From assembly GCA_003024785.1 (NCBI GenBank), contig PUQB01000656.1:1-64000 (forward strand): a stretch of 64,000 bases of DNA. Reading direction: 5' to 3'. Positions within the stretch are counted from its first letter, which is position 1. Every line of letters starts with the position of its first letter. This DNA is from Selaginella tamariscina. Taxonomy: Eukaryota; Streptophyta; Lycopodiopsida; Selaginellales; Selaginellaceae. The position numbers were made by a program, and so were the translations under genes. This document shows, piece by piece, positions 16,931-28,637 of the stretch. Under the pieces are notes generated by a model that was not told the DNA's origin, made no database searches, and saw only the letters and a program-made list of their open reading frames with translations.

Positions 16931-17290
16931 CTTACCTGAAGAGAAAGAACAGATTGAATCTGAACCGCATGGAAATAAACGGCGGATCGCGATCACATAT
17001 GCGTTTTAGTGTTGTTCACGGGGTCAATACGCTCCCTGCGTACACGCCTGCTAGCACCTCAAAACGCACACACAAGTCGCTCGTGTGAGAGAAAAAATTC
17101 CAATACCCGGCGGGGAGCTGCTCCCACCGCTCGATCTATCTCCCATCTTCTCGCCATTCCGGAACGAGTTGTCTTCCGCGTTTGGAACGGACATAAGATG
17201 AGCCGTCCGCCGGCCCTCAGCTAGCATTCTGCCATGTGGCATGCTGCTTGCCACGTCGGATTCTACGCTCACGACAAGTGAAAGATACAT
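16931..17290 (-). promoter_or_regulatory. GC-rich island: promoter and leader exon of coiled-coil gene
   Basis: This 350-base stretch is much richer in G+C and CpG than its surroundings and lies at the 5' side of the coiled-coil gene. A consensus donor (CAG/GTAAGC, minus strand) marks the end of an exon near 16937. A short open frame beginning MGDRSSGGSSSPPGIG is present from about 17146 but ends in a stop before the donor, so I take it as leader or an error-broken N-terminus. Confidence 0.5.
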
Positions 17291-17473
17291 TTAAAGGAAT
17301 TACGTGTTCATAAACTGTTTCTATTTATATTATTTTAGAAAATATATTATTATAAAATTTATTATTAAATATAAGTAAACGCAAACAATAAAACTTTTAA
17401 ATAATGGATATAAATATTTAAAATATATTCATTAGAAAGTTAACTGAGTTCATGTTAAAACGAACTTCTAATA

Positions 17474-17595
17474 TTATAAAACTCGTCTGCAAGCGGGAGA
17501 CTCTGTGCGGGTTCGGATCCGACTCGAACGCCTTACTGGAGTAAACTCAATGTGCTCATCCTTTGTACCCTGAAATCAAATAATAATAAAATAAC

Positions 17596-17658
<63 letters not shown>

Positions 17659-19951
17659 ATAAAACAAATATATAAAAATAATGATTACCTGGTTGACTAA
17701 AACTTGTTTGTACGCAGTGAAGCTACCGTACGGAGAGACATTGACTTCTTGAGGACTGACCAACAAACTCCCAAGTGGCATTGACTTCATTACTGGAGTC
17801 TTAGTCAGCGGTTTGACTGGCGTGGACTTAGGAATAACCCGTACGGAATGCTGGACCAAGGCCAATAGAGCAGGAAGCGCTAGCACCGTAGCTACTAGCC
17901 AGGAAGCTGAACCGGACCACCAAGGGAGGATCTCACCCGTCGAAACCAGCCTTGGTAAGTAGAATGCAACGGTGCTAGGATCTTCATCTGGTTCTCGTTG
18001 CTCTAATGATAATCCAGCATCAACCGTGTCTAAATCGTGTTTAGGAAGAGGATTAATGCTAATCTCTTCTCTGACCTCCAAATCGTTTTCCTCGTTTACA
18101 GCTCCTGTACGTTATTCATACATGTATATATACATTAGAATGTGGGTATGTCAATATATAACGTACCATTGGTGGACTCCGTATTAGTAGGTGTGTCTGT
18201 TACGACTTCCGTACTGTTTGAGAGTTCCATACTTGGGCTATCATAGAACTGTTCGAAGTCATAATAGTCGATATCTTCGTGCTCCATGACCTCCAAATAC
18301 CTCCGTTGTACCTCTTCCTCGTTACCGTACACGATTGCTGTTAAAAGAGCATCTAGCTCTTTAGAATCTGTCTTAAACCCAGCTGTCGCGTTACCAAAAC
18401 CGGGGATGACGTCATAATCCGGAAGCCACTCCCATTCCTCCACGTCGGCAAAACCTCCCTCGAGTTTAGGGAGGATTTCCCCCGTTTTCCACCTCTGGAA
18501 TAGCCTGAAGAGAGGGGTTTCCCCTTCGGTTACCATTGTCATAATGGAAACTGCTGCCAGAGCTCCCAGCAGTAGCAGAAAAAACTATTGTGCATGATGA
18601 GGTTCGAGCCTTTGACTCTTCTGCTTGTAAAATTCCCATTTCTACAGAGAAAGGTCATCTACTATCGAAGCCAATGAGTTCGTTTAATACATGTCACGCG
18701 TATATCACACATATGTACATATGGATATATATTATATATACATACTTTATACATAAAACATACAAAGATATAATATAGCATAACAATATGGAACTGTCTG
18801 TATGATTTGTAAGATGTTTAGTGTACATAGATAGATCTGTGTGAGAGAGAGTGTATATATATATATAATATTACCTGTTTGTGGTTCTATTTCATCCGGC
18901 AATGCGTCCAAAACAGCACTCTTTGAACACTGTTCCTCAGGCAATACACTCGTCTCCTTCTCTCTGGCTTCCGCGTCTTCTTTTTCTTCAGGACAAGGCA
19001 TATGCTCTTCCTCGCAGTTTAGAGACTCTTTCTCTCCAAAGGCATCCACCAGACTCTGCCCTTCTGTCAGCTCAAGACTGCTGAGTAACTGCAGCCTCCA
19101 ATCTGGACGATATCTCAGAAACTCCGGCCTTGGAGTCCGTAAGTTCACCTTCGGATCATACTCATGATGCTCCTCCACCTGTGTTTCGTACCCTTCGCCT
19201 TCTGATTCATCAAATGTGTAACCAACCTGTACTAAAGGGTCAAACTCAGTCTGCCCTTTATGCCCTTGTGAATCTTCTTCGTACCACGCCGAACCCAATG
19301 GTACATCTGACAAGGACTTTCTGGAACCTTTTGGGCTGCCCTCCTCACTGCTGCTGGAACTCAAGAAATGATCAACAGACCTTACCGGAGACACCAGCGG
19401 AGATGTGTAGTCGGTGGGCAAGTCCGGCAGGGAACAGTTACTCTCCGCCAGAATCTTCTTCGTACAACGTGTCTTTGTTTCAGTAGACCGGCATTGTTTT
19501 CCTGTCTCTGTGGCGTCTGTTCGACGATTCTCTTTAAGATCTTCGTCATCCATTCCAGTAGCTGGAGACAAGTCATATTCAATATATTTATATATATATA
19601 ACGTGTGTGTCCCGTGTGCATGTGGGACGTGTATACTATGTATTGAACTGCCTAACACACACATCGCATCTCAGCTTTCTGGACTTTACCATCAGTACAG
19701 CCTATATATATATGTATATATATGGTTGCTAATGATACACGAAAGAGACTTCATTTCTTTAGTTCTTGTTTGAGCATCAGCACTGAGCAATTGGACTCAC
19801 AGGATACAGACATACACACATCCACGCATACACATACCAATGTGCGTGTGTGTGATGAAAACTTACCAAGAAGGTCATTGGGGGAGCTCTTGAACAATGG
19901 ATTGTCGTGGTATCTTGTGATGGGCTTCGATTTGGATCGCTTCCCTGACAT
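17474..19951 (-). CDS. acidic plant membrane protein with SPRPxFLRYRP motif
   Basis: Five exons with GT-AG borders: 19951-19867 (MSGKRSKSKPITRYHDNPLF), about 19567-18877, 18641-18167, about 18104-17690 and about 17572-17474. The domain order is a basic N-terminus, a serine-rich acidic region and the motif YDPKVNLRTPRPEFLRYRP. A hydrophobic segment (LLLLGALAAVSIM, about 18575-18540), an acidic region, a second hydrophobic segment (SWLVATVLALPALLALV) and a basic tail with TPVRRSSRIRTR follow. I recall similar uncharacterised transmembrane proteins in other plants with an SPRPxFLRY motif, a predicted membrane span and an S/T-P-RRSxRI tail; their function is unknown to me. The reading frame breaks at the A run 18579-18584 (minus-strand T run): one more base joins VFF to LLLLGA; otherwise the exon would stop. 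Product likely membrane-anchored with a nuclear or cytoskeletal basic tail (inference). Confidence 0.75.
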
Positions 19952-20961
19952 TTTGAGTAATCAGAATATGTAAACACCGCAAATTTTGTAGCACACGCCT
20001 TAGAAACCTACTCGGACAGAGCAAGACGAATTGGGGGATAAGCATATTCCTAAAGAATCTGCCCAACGGTCATTTCCCATAGAGCCGTTCGTTAAGGGCT
20101 CTGTTTTAGGGCGCAATTCAATGAAATAAATAAACATTTACAAAGGCAAACCTTTTCTTTAAATTTAAATTCTTTTCTTTTATTTAAACAATAGTATATT
20201 AACAATAACATTTATCATATTTAAATTTGGTATGAACTTTTATCATAACTGTAAAGAAAACTAGAGATATTAAAATATATAAACTTATACACTACATTGC
20301 ATGTTTTAAGATAGATCTTAATTATTTACATGAGCTTCTTAATTAGACATATTCTTTTCTTAATAAAAGATGACATCATCAATATTCATATTAATACGAT
20401 GGTATCATCAAATCATATGTATCAATATTTTAATGATTAAGATTTATTACTGACAAAATCAGCCGTAAAATGAAACTATAATTTTAAAATATTCTAATTT
20501 AAGAAAGTTTATACTGTAATAAATAAAACTTAAATGTTCAATGAAAATCAAAGAATTTACCTAAAGCCAAACCTAAAATAGAATATTTTAAATAATTATT
20601 TTAAAAATAGAATATAATAATGTTTAAAATATAATCATATATTAAGAATGAATGGATTAAATTTTATCATACATAGAAGCAAATGTTTGTATCACAATTT
20701 AACTTGTTTATGCTTCACAGTTTGAAGCTTTGATATGAACTATAAGATTTATAGCTATAATATATTAATAATAATTTAATTTTCATGTATAATATATAAA
20801 TATACATATCATAAAATATTCATAACGAGCTGAATATTATTAAATTTTCGAATAAATATTAAATATTAAATATTTATTTTCAATAAGTTTTTGAATTAAC
20901 ACAACTTAATCTATAGATAAGGGTAATGTTCTCTGTTTAGGGCAAAGAAAGGGTTCTAGCT
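19952..20961. promoter_or_regulatory. divergent intergenic region between membrane protein and zinc-finger gene
   Basis: The flanking genes point away from each other. The outer parts (19990-20110 and 20930-20961) are mixed composition, while 20140-20900 is very AT-rich with no open frame. A truncated telo-box-like word, 'gtttaggg', lies at about 20935, just upstream of the zinc-finger gene. Confidence 0.5.
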
Positions 20962-23900
20962 ATGGCGAGTGCGGGAACTGGGCGGGGCTATGGATCTCCT
21001 GGCGGCGTGCGACCGACGATTACACAGCAGCAGCAGGCGCAGGAGCTGTTGCGAAAACAGCGGAAATGTGTTGATTGTGGCAATACTGCATCGGGCAAGT
21101 ATGTTCTCTCTCTCCACACACACACACACACCCATTTTCAAAATCTTCCATATGAACATTGAATTGTTTTCCAGGTGTGAGTTTCGATGTTGTGGAACAT
21201 GCTGTGTCAGACGGACAAATCCCTGCCAAGTTCATGGTATGCATAACATAACATAACCATATACCTATGTTGCTAGATCATACGACAATTTGTTGGATAA
21301 TAATGGTGAATTATTCACATACTAGGCTTGATCAATGTTATATAATGTAACCGGTAAATATAAGCACGGAAGTAGAAAACTTTTGTATTATGCTTATGTA
21401 TGTATGTATGTATGCTTACAGGTTTGAAGCAAGGGGTAAATTCAGTGAATACTACAAGACCCACAGACCCTTCTGTTCGTCCGCAATATCAATGGCCTCC
21501 AGCAGCAGTCCCTGGAATGTAAGTTATCACAAAACCAAACGTAATTCTTACATACAATGTTTATTGCTTGTAAGTAATCTTATTATTATGGTTTAAAAGT
21601 TTTTATTCCAGGTGTAAGCAGCATGACCAGCTTACATATTTTACTGCTTTAGATATTGAATTAACAAACTTAAACAAGAGAGAGAGAAGTTATTCATGAT
21701 TTATTTTCTTTTAGGGGAATGGTGCCACCACAATATATGCCGCGTCCAATGGCTTCGGGCCCATCACCTTACGGGAATCCTGGTGCCATGAATCCTCCAC
21801 AGTTTACCGTGTACCACCTTACGGACAACAACAGGTAGGCATTTCATGTGTTTGTGTCTGTGAGTGTCTAGCAAAATTTGTATATAATATACATATACAT
21901 ACATATATATATATATATATATAAATACATACAAGTGCACCTTTGATTCTTGACGATATATAATTCTTATGACTATTTGTAAGATATTCAGATGTGTATT
22001 ATATACGTGTGAACATGAGATGTATGATATACATGAGATATGGGAACGTACTAGTTGTGTGTGTATGTGGGTGTACGATGAGAGGGTAGACATCTCTTTC
22101 AACGCATGACTATTTTTCATTCTTTTGTAATACAGGCAGTGAAAATGCAGACACCACCGGCTCCTGAAACAGAGGCTCAGAAAGAAGCTAGGCTTGAGAA
22201 AGCTAGGAAAGCTTTTTCTTATCGAACAAAGGGTTGGTTTTGTGAATAATCAACTGAACGCTAAATATATACACTTTAACATATACAGTTACGCGCATCT
22301 ACATCTGTAAATATACAATGGAAGATGAAAAATAAATACTATACTTGAGATGATGGTAATAATTGTTATCCTGTATTTCAGGAAGCCCTTATGGCCAATT
22401 CCTTGAGAGTGCACAAGATGAAGGCATATCAAGATGCAGAACGCTATTTTGAAGATGAAGCTTTTGATCGTTACATGAGAACTGCCACGTTATTAGAGGA
22501 AATAGTTGGATCAGGTATTTTGGACGCATATGTACTCACATGCTTGCATATGTATGTTATATGTATCGTCAGATGAGGAGCTGGATGTCGAACCTATAGT
22601 CTCAGAAAAGGATGGACGCTTGCTAGAAGCTGTATTAACACGACATGATTCGAAAAACAGGGAGCTACAAAGGCAGAAGTTACAGAGAGTGATCACCAAA
22701 AGCTTTCAGAAATTGAGGTATATAAATTTATATGTCATATGTATATATGTATACTTCCTACAATCTATACATTCTGTATTTAAATATAAATATATTGTTA
22801 ATGTGTATATTGGTTTAGGAAAAAGGAGGGGGATCAGAGACTATGTTGGAGATAAGAGAGTTTGGTTTTGGAAGGAGGGACACGAAAAGAATGAAGGTAC
22901 AAACCTCAGATGGCAAGGAGCGTTTACGGTACGTATGTATGCATTGTATACAATATGCATGTAGTTATGACAAGATCATATATTCAGTAATTCATGTATA
23001 TATGCATTCATATAATTTATAGTATATACATAATCTATAGTACACACACACACACACACACATTACGTAGTCAAAACTTCTACTTCATTATATCATACGA
23101 GTTCTTTCTTTGCTGTTACAGATGCAGACATACACGTGTATTTATGTTTAACTACGCATACATTGTCCACTGTATATGGACCAATATTCTACTCCTATGT
23201 CTTTATAGCATACTATATATATATATTATATAATAAATTTGTCATATAAAAAGTATACATATAGTATGCTTAATTTCATATCCTTTTATGTCATACATAA
23301 ACATTATACATGTATATAGCATACAAAATAGAGATATTATGCAAGTATATAATCTATATGTATGTATATGCACACTAAAGTTATAATAATATCAGATGCA
23401 TTAATGCATGGGAAGATATTTTCCAAGGGATTGGATCAATGACGAGTACAGGGGATGTGAGTCTTCTCTTGGATTCGTATAAGGAGAATTTCGGCCATGA
23501 TCTTGGACACTCATTGCCACATTTGATTAGAAAAGAGGTCAGACACACACACATATTCATACACACAATCCTAATATATACATCTTAAATATACTTCGCA
23601 GCAAAGTACCGTGAACAGAAAGTGGTGGACGCAGAATACCAAAAGGGCATACAACAGAAGGTTCTCTCTCTCTCTCAGACACACACACACACACACACAC
23701 AATGTATGTTAAGTTATAAGATAGCCTACACATGTCTTTGTACAGCAAGTCATACAAAAGCTGGTGGATACAAAAGACGTAGAACAAATGTATACGAAGG
23801 CCCTAGAACAGAAGACAACGGATACAAAAGAGCTAGAACAAAAGGTGGTTGGACAAATGGAGGTCGATAAGGTGAAGCAAGATGGTGTTATTTCGGAACA

Positions 23901-24554
23901 ACAAACTACAGATGAAAGGTATTACTTCTAGTTTGTTAATAGTATTGCATATACATGTGTGTATATCAACTTGTTGATAGAAATGTTATTTTATTAATGC
24001 TACGAGACGCACCTAAGTGCTTGTTAAGTCCAAATTGTATTGATAATCTAATGTTTTCTGATATTAATCAGATCTGCAGAAGGTCCCGAAGCCCTTGCTA
24101 CAAAGCAGCAGCAAGCAGTAGAGAATCCAGGTAAACACACAGTCATATACGTGGATTCAATAACAAATGGCAATATCAATCATTATTATTCATTGCGAGA
24201 GAGTGAGAGATACATACTTACACATGATCAGATATATCTGTGATGTGTGTTGTGTACATGTCTCCGTGTGTGTGCGTGTGTGTGAGAGAGAGAGAACAGA
24301 GACAGAGTTGTATATTCTGTGTACGTATGTATCTGAATATGTACTTTAACAGGTGAAGTGAAAGAACACCTAGACATAGAGGAAGAGGAGAGCATGCAGA
24401 ATGCACCGAGGCTGCCAGTGAGAGGCTAGTTACGAACGTGATCAAGCAAAAGCCTGTTAGAGGGGGTGTGCTCTGTTCCAAGATTGAAGTTGACGAGCAA
24501 AGCCTGGCTAGAGTTCACAAAAATCACCATAGGTACTCACTAGAATCACTCTGA
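20962..24554 (+). CDS. SHI/LRP1-like CCxxCC zinc-finger protein with repeat-rich coiled tail
   Basis: About 12 exons. Exons 1 and 2 (20962-21097, about 21175-21238) join across a CA-rich intron to make a cysteine finger: CVDCGNTASGKC, RCCGTCC and CQVH. Its spacing resembles the RING-like finger of SHI/LRP1 proteins (CxxCGN, RCRTCC, CxxH), but no IGGH domain is visible, so that family is only a guess. Next come a Pro/Gln/Met-rich linker (about 21421-21834), a charged helical region with KAYQDAERYFEDEAFDRYM (22382-22716), a conserved-looking block ending QTSDGKERLR, and an exon with WEDIFQGIGSM. Exons at 23605-23927 encode reiterated EQK-x-x-D-x-K units. The last exon reads KPVRGGVLCSKIEVDEQSLA before TGA (24552-24554). 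Frames break at the G run 22828-22832, in 21810-21815, at the donor near 22232 and near 24392, the first cured by one more G. A nuclear or RNA-related role would be speculation. Confidence 0.6.
23605..23930 (+). repeat. coding minirepeat, EQK-x2-D-x-K-x-x-EQ units
   Basis: Short units reading EQKVVDAEYQKGIQQK, VIQKLVDTKDVEQ, ALEQKTTDTKELEQK and VVGQMEVDKVKQD follow one another across two exons of the zinc-finger gene. At DNA level 'gatacaaaaga' and 'tagaacaaa' or 'tagaacaga' recur every 30-45 bases. This looks like a locally expanded charged helix. Confidence 0.6.
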
Positions 24555-25196
24555 TAGCAGTTTGTTATTCATAGAATTAAACTATCTTACACGTGTACAA
24601 TGCATAAATATAAATACCGTTGTATAACTTAATATATTATATATTAAAATATTATTTATAAGAAATGAAATATATAAATAAATAAATCATAATGCTTATG
24701 TAAATATATGTATTGAAATATTTAAAATTTAAACATCTGTGTACACGTGTGAGTTTAATGTATTATAATTTATAACTTCTATTTACTTTTATAAATTTAT
24801 AAATGCATATGTATATATAATATAATTTCTGCTTAGATATAGTGTTTTGTTTCTCGATTACTTACAAACTATATATTGTTAGATAATAATAATGTTTAAA
24901 ATACTTTTTAAGTATATATGTTTTGTAACTAAAACGTGTGTGTGTGTGGTGTGTGTGTGTGTGTGTTTCTGTGTGTGTGCCATATATTAAATATCAATGT
25001 GTGCTGAGTATGTAATGCAACCATTTTCCTAACTTGTGTGCGACGCCCTCTGATGAAGACATAATGTTTTAAATGACAGTTTTTAAACTAAATATTTACT
25101 GAATATTATTTTAAACTAAAAATTAGAGGACTAAACCCACTGGTTTAGTCCTCTCTAATGATTATCATACATTATTTACAACTTTAAACACTTATA
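24555..25196. other. convergent intergenic spacer
   Basis: AT-rich spacer between the 3' ends of the zinc-finger gene (+) and macro gene A (-). It holds a long TG microsatellite at about 24935-24980. Near 25122-25156 a self-complementary stretch reads 'agaggactaaacccac' then 'tggtttagtcctct', which could form a hairpin and lies where the two transcripts would end. I see no gene in it. Confidence 0.6.
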
Positions 25197-25441
25197 TCAC
25201 TGTTCCTCCTTCTGGAAGTTGGTCCCTGCGTCTTTTAGGAAAGCATCCCATGTACTCTCAAACAGCACGAAGTGTATCTGAAATATAAATATATAACATC
25301 AATAATAAGATAATTTACACAAATATAGCATAACCACGAAGGTATAAGTTTAATACCTTCTACTGTAACTTCTTATATACAGTTCATATATACTACTACA
25401 CACACGTTAATTGTTATAACATCTAATAAGCCAATGGTTTA

Positions 25442-25497
<56 letters not shown>

Positions 25498-26909
25498 CAC
25501 ACACACACAGACAAACACTCGCGTGCGGGATTACCTCCTTAAACCCTTCGGAGTTATCTTTGACAGCCTTCAGGGCAACCTTCGCTTGCAGGACCAAGTG
25601 ATAGCTGCAATATCTCAATATATATTTAACATTTTAATCTGTTTGAATAGTATATAATCATACCCATAAACCCCACAGGAGAGAGCTGGGAAAGCAATGT
25701 ATTAATACCTTTCTCCCTTGCAAGTATCAGAGAGTTGCTGTTAAACAACCCGATTAGTTTATTGGTATATACGAACATTATATATATAATATATTATATA
25801 ACTATATCTAATGTAATAATATGGCGTAGATAAATAATGTGAGTATGTTCTTTTTAACAAGAGCGATATAAAGATAAAAAAATCATATAATATCTTCTCA
25901 TTTACACTATATAATTGTATATTATATAATTTGTATATATAATTTATAAAACTACCTGTATGCATTGAACAGCTGCTTGGAGCATTCATCCGCCTCTGAT
26001 CTGCGGAAAATGGGACCAACTGTGTGGATTATATGAGCGACCGGCAGCCGGAATCCTCTGGAAACATGTCAATGAATAAATAAGCAAGAGAGATATGTTA
26101 GCTTTGTTGATTATCATTTATTTAAGAATTAAGATATAGATGTACACGTATATACTGGGAACATCATACACACATGTACACTAGTTACTTACACTTCATT
26201 GCGTAAATTTTTTCATACGTGAACTCACACTACTCAGAATTGTACATTATTATTACTATTATTATTGTTGTGTGTGTGTGTAATGCCTACACAGAACACT
26301 ACTTGTCTGTGTGCAATGTGTATATATAATTATATACTCAGAGAATATTTATAAAACAGGGGAAAATCGAATAGCCAAATTGCAATGCAGTTTTATCATT
26401 TGAACTTAATCAATAAAATAGCATTTTTGTATATCAGTTCTTTCTTTTAATATATATTAAAAATAATATATATTATATTTCAGAAAATTTCAATTAAAAT
26501 CTATAATAAACAACTACAAACATATATGATAATGTATACCATGTACATACATTAAGTGATAATCGAAAAATGCAGTTATTTTATTTCATTTTGATTGATA
26601 GAATAATTAGTAAAATCGTATATGTAGAACAAATAGCTTAAATCAATACCAATAGCTAATAAAATCGCACTTTTAAAAATAAAGAATAAACTAAATTTAA
26701 TAAAGTCTATAATAAAAAATGTGTTTGCATACACTTACGGAGTTTGTACAGCAGACCCAGTTGGGCAGCGAACGCCAGGAGAGATCTCCGGCACCTTGCG
26801 GCAAGCAGCAAGCAACTCCGATCCGGATGCCCGATGAATCGCTATATATATATAAACACACACACACACACAAACACAAACACAGAATTATTTATGCAAT
26901 ATAAGTGCA

Positions 26910-26951
<42 letters not shown>

Positions 26952-27227
26952 GTATGTATGTATGTATATGTATACATATCATTTACGTTTGTAGTTGTTT
27001 ATTATAGATTTTATAAATGAAACTTTCTGAAATATAATATAAAATAAATAAACACAGATAGAGATCTGTGTGAATACCTCCATCGACGCCGCCGCCGCCG
27101 AGCATCTCCTCGTTAGCCGCATTCACAATGGCGTCCGTCGGCCGTCGATCGACCACTTGGTGATGTCCCCCCGGCGTAGCACTAGCTTGCACGAATCGCT
27201 CACCTTGAACCTCGCCTGGGCGGTCAT
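25197..27227 (-). CDS. macro-domain protein A (ADP-ribose binding, MacroD-like)
   Basis: Six exons: 27227-27078, about 26845-26745, about 26060-25962, about 25750-25668, about 25607-25537 and 25267-25197. The product is a single macro domain of about 190 aa with no extension. It shows RRGDITKWSIDGR, then AIVNAANEEMLGGGGVDGAI, HRASGSELLAACR, TGSAVQT, RLPVAHIIHTVGPIF and the C-terminal TWDAFLKD. The NAAN and GGGGVDGAIHRA motifs are the ADP-ribose-binding loops of MacroD/Poa1-type proteins, which bind or remove ADP-ribose; activity here is inferred. The frame breaks at 27139 (one C where two are needed to join DGR to TDAIVNAAN) and at 25701 (one base short), so the gene looks broken as written but is otherwise conserved. 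It shares intron positions with macro gene B at 40.1 kb. It is divergent from the Bet1-like gene, with only 104 bases between start codons. Confidence 0.85.
25443..25510. repeat. (CT)n(CA)n compound microsatellite in macro gene A intron
   Basis: About 21 CT units are followed by CA units with a 'cacca' interruption. It lies between the last two exons of macro gene A. Confidence 0.95.
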
Positions 27228-27331
27228 GTCTGTGTACCCTAAACCTTAGTTAAGAGTGAATAAATTTATTTAATAAACTTAACGGGTAATAGTCCCCTGT
27301 TTCCGAATTAGGTTTAGGGTTCTAGAGGAGC
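27228..27331. promoter_or_regulatory. 104-base bidirectional promoter with telo-boxes
   Basis: The start codons of macro gene A (27227, minus) and the Bet1-like gene (27332, plus) face away from each other across this gap. It contains 'accctaaacctta' at 27237-27249 and 'taggtttagggtt' at 27309-27321, one near each start. AAACCCTAA-type telo-boxes are known promoter elements of plant growth and translation genes. Confidence 0.6.
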
Positions 27332-28183
27332 ATGGCGTTCAGCGGGAGTGGCAATTCCAGGTGAGAAGGCGATGCTACACACACATACACATACAAGTAC
27401 GCATGCACATACGAGAATCTCTTATGGAGTTGTACAGGTACAGACAGAACACGAATCGGATCCCACAGCGTGAAGAGCATTGCAGCTCAGGATCGATCCT
27501 ATAGAAGGCGATGTTGATCAGCACATTGACGATCTATACTCCAGAGTGGTTCTCTTGAAGAATGTAAGTAAAATATATACAAAAGATTAAATATAATATG
27601 TGTTTTTATATACCCACACGTCAGCGACCCATATACATGTATAGAGTAATATGCAACGTGTGTGAGAGAGAGAGAGCGATATTATAAATTATTAAATACA
27701 AGCAAAGTTAATACCACCTAGTTTTGTCTTACAGGTAGCCAATGATATAAACCAAGAAGCCAAGTACCAAAGCGAACTTCTCAATCAATTGGTGAGTATC
27801 TGTATAAATTCTGTGTGTGTGTGTGTGTGTGTGTAGCATGAATTATATTACTTAATATCATAGATATACCGATACATAGAGACACATGTAGACTCCATCT
27901 ATATCACAAATTGTAGTACCATCCATCATCATCTCTCTCTCTCTCTCTCACACACACACTCACTGCACGCACGCACATACACAGACTCTAAATTAAAGTG
28001 TTATAGGATGAGTTAATGGGAAAGGCGGGAGCAGGACTAAGGGGCGGGATGAAGAGGCTATCGAGGACTATGGCGCAGCATAGCTCGAACCACGTACTCC
28101 ACGTGGTTATGTTTTGTCTGGCTGTTTCCTGTTTGTATATCTATGGATCAAGTTGTTTAGGTAAAGCTTTTGTATTCATATAA
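27332..28183 (+). CDS. Bet1-like Qc-SNARE
   Basis: Four exons: 27332-27360, 27438-27563, 27735-27791 and 28007-28183. The product is about 125 aa, the usual length of Bet1/BS14 proteins of ER-Golgi transport. The SNARE helix runs from IDDLYSRVVLLKNVANDIN through QSELLNQLDELMGKAG to GMKRLSRTMAQ. It is followed by a C-terminal anchor, HVVMFCLAVSCLYIYGSS, as expected for a tail-anchored SNARE. The heptad centre residue reads as Q (ELLNQLDEL), as in Q-SNAREs. The frame is interrupted in exon 2 near 27500 (a TAG after GSIL); adding one base joins it to EGDVDQHIDD. No signal peptide is expected. It is divergent from macro gene A and probably co-regulated with it through the shared promoter. Confidence 0.88.
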
Positions 28184-28423
28184 GATGGTTAATATAAATA
28201 CTGCAGTATATCATTACTAATCAATTATATGGTAGATTCAGCATTTCGAAATTATACATATACATATTTATAATACGCAAGTGGGTGTATATGATGGATC
28301 TATGGTATATATCATAAACAGAACGCTTCCGTTGTCAACTTATATGGGATGCTCAGTGAAGATCGGGAAATTTTTAAAACTATTTTATTTTTATGAAAAG
28401 GAATTCACCGATATAATTCATCC

Positions 28424-28466
<43 letters not shown>

Positions 28467-28589
28467 GAATCTAACATATAGTTGTTGCTTATAGCAATTA
28501 CCACCTTATCTTTAGAAACGCCGTCATGTGTTCTACTGGGGAATGTTTTTTAATCTTAAATGTCAATATATACATATACATATACATAC

Positions 28590-28637
<48 letters not shown>

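Noticed and set aside
17051..17290. 79-codon minus-strand frame in the GC-rich island
   Set aside because: No recognisable domain, stops before the splice donor, and is better explained as leader sequence.
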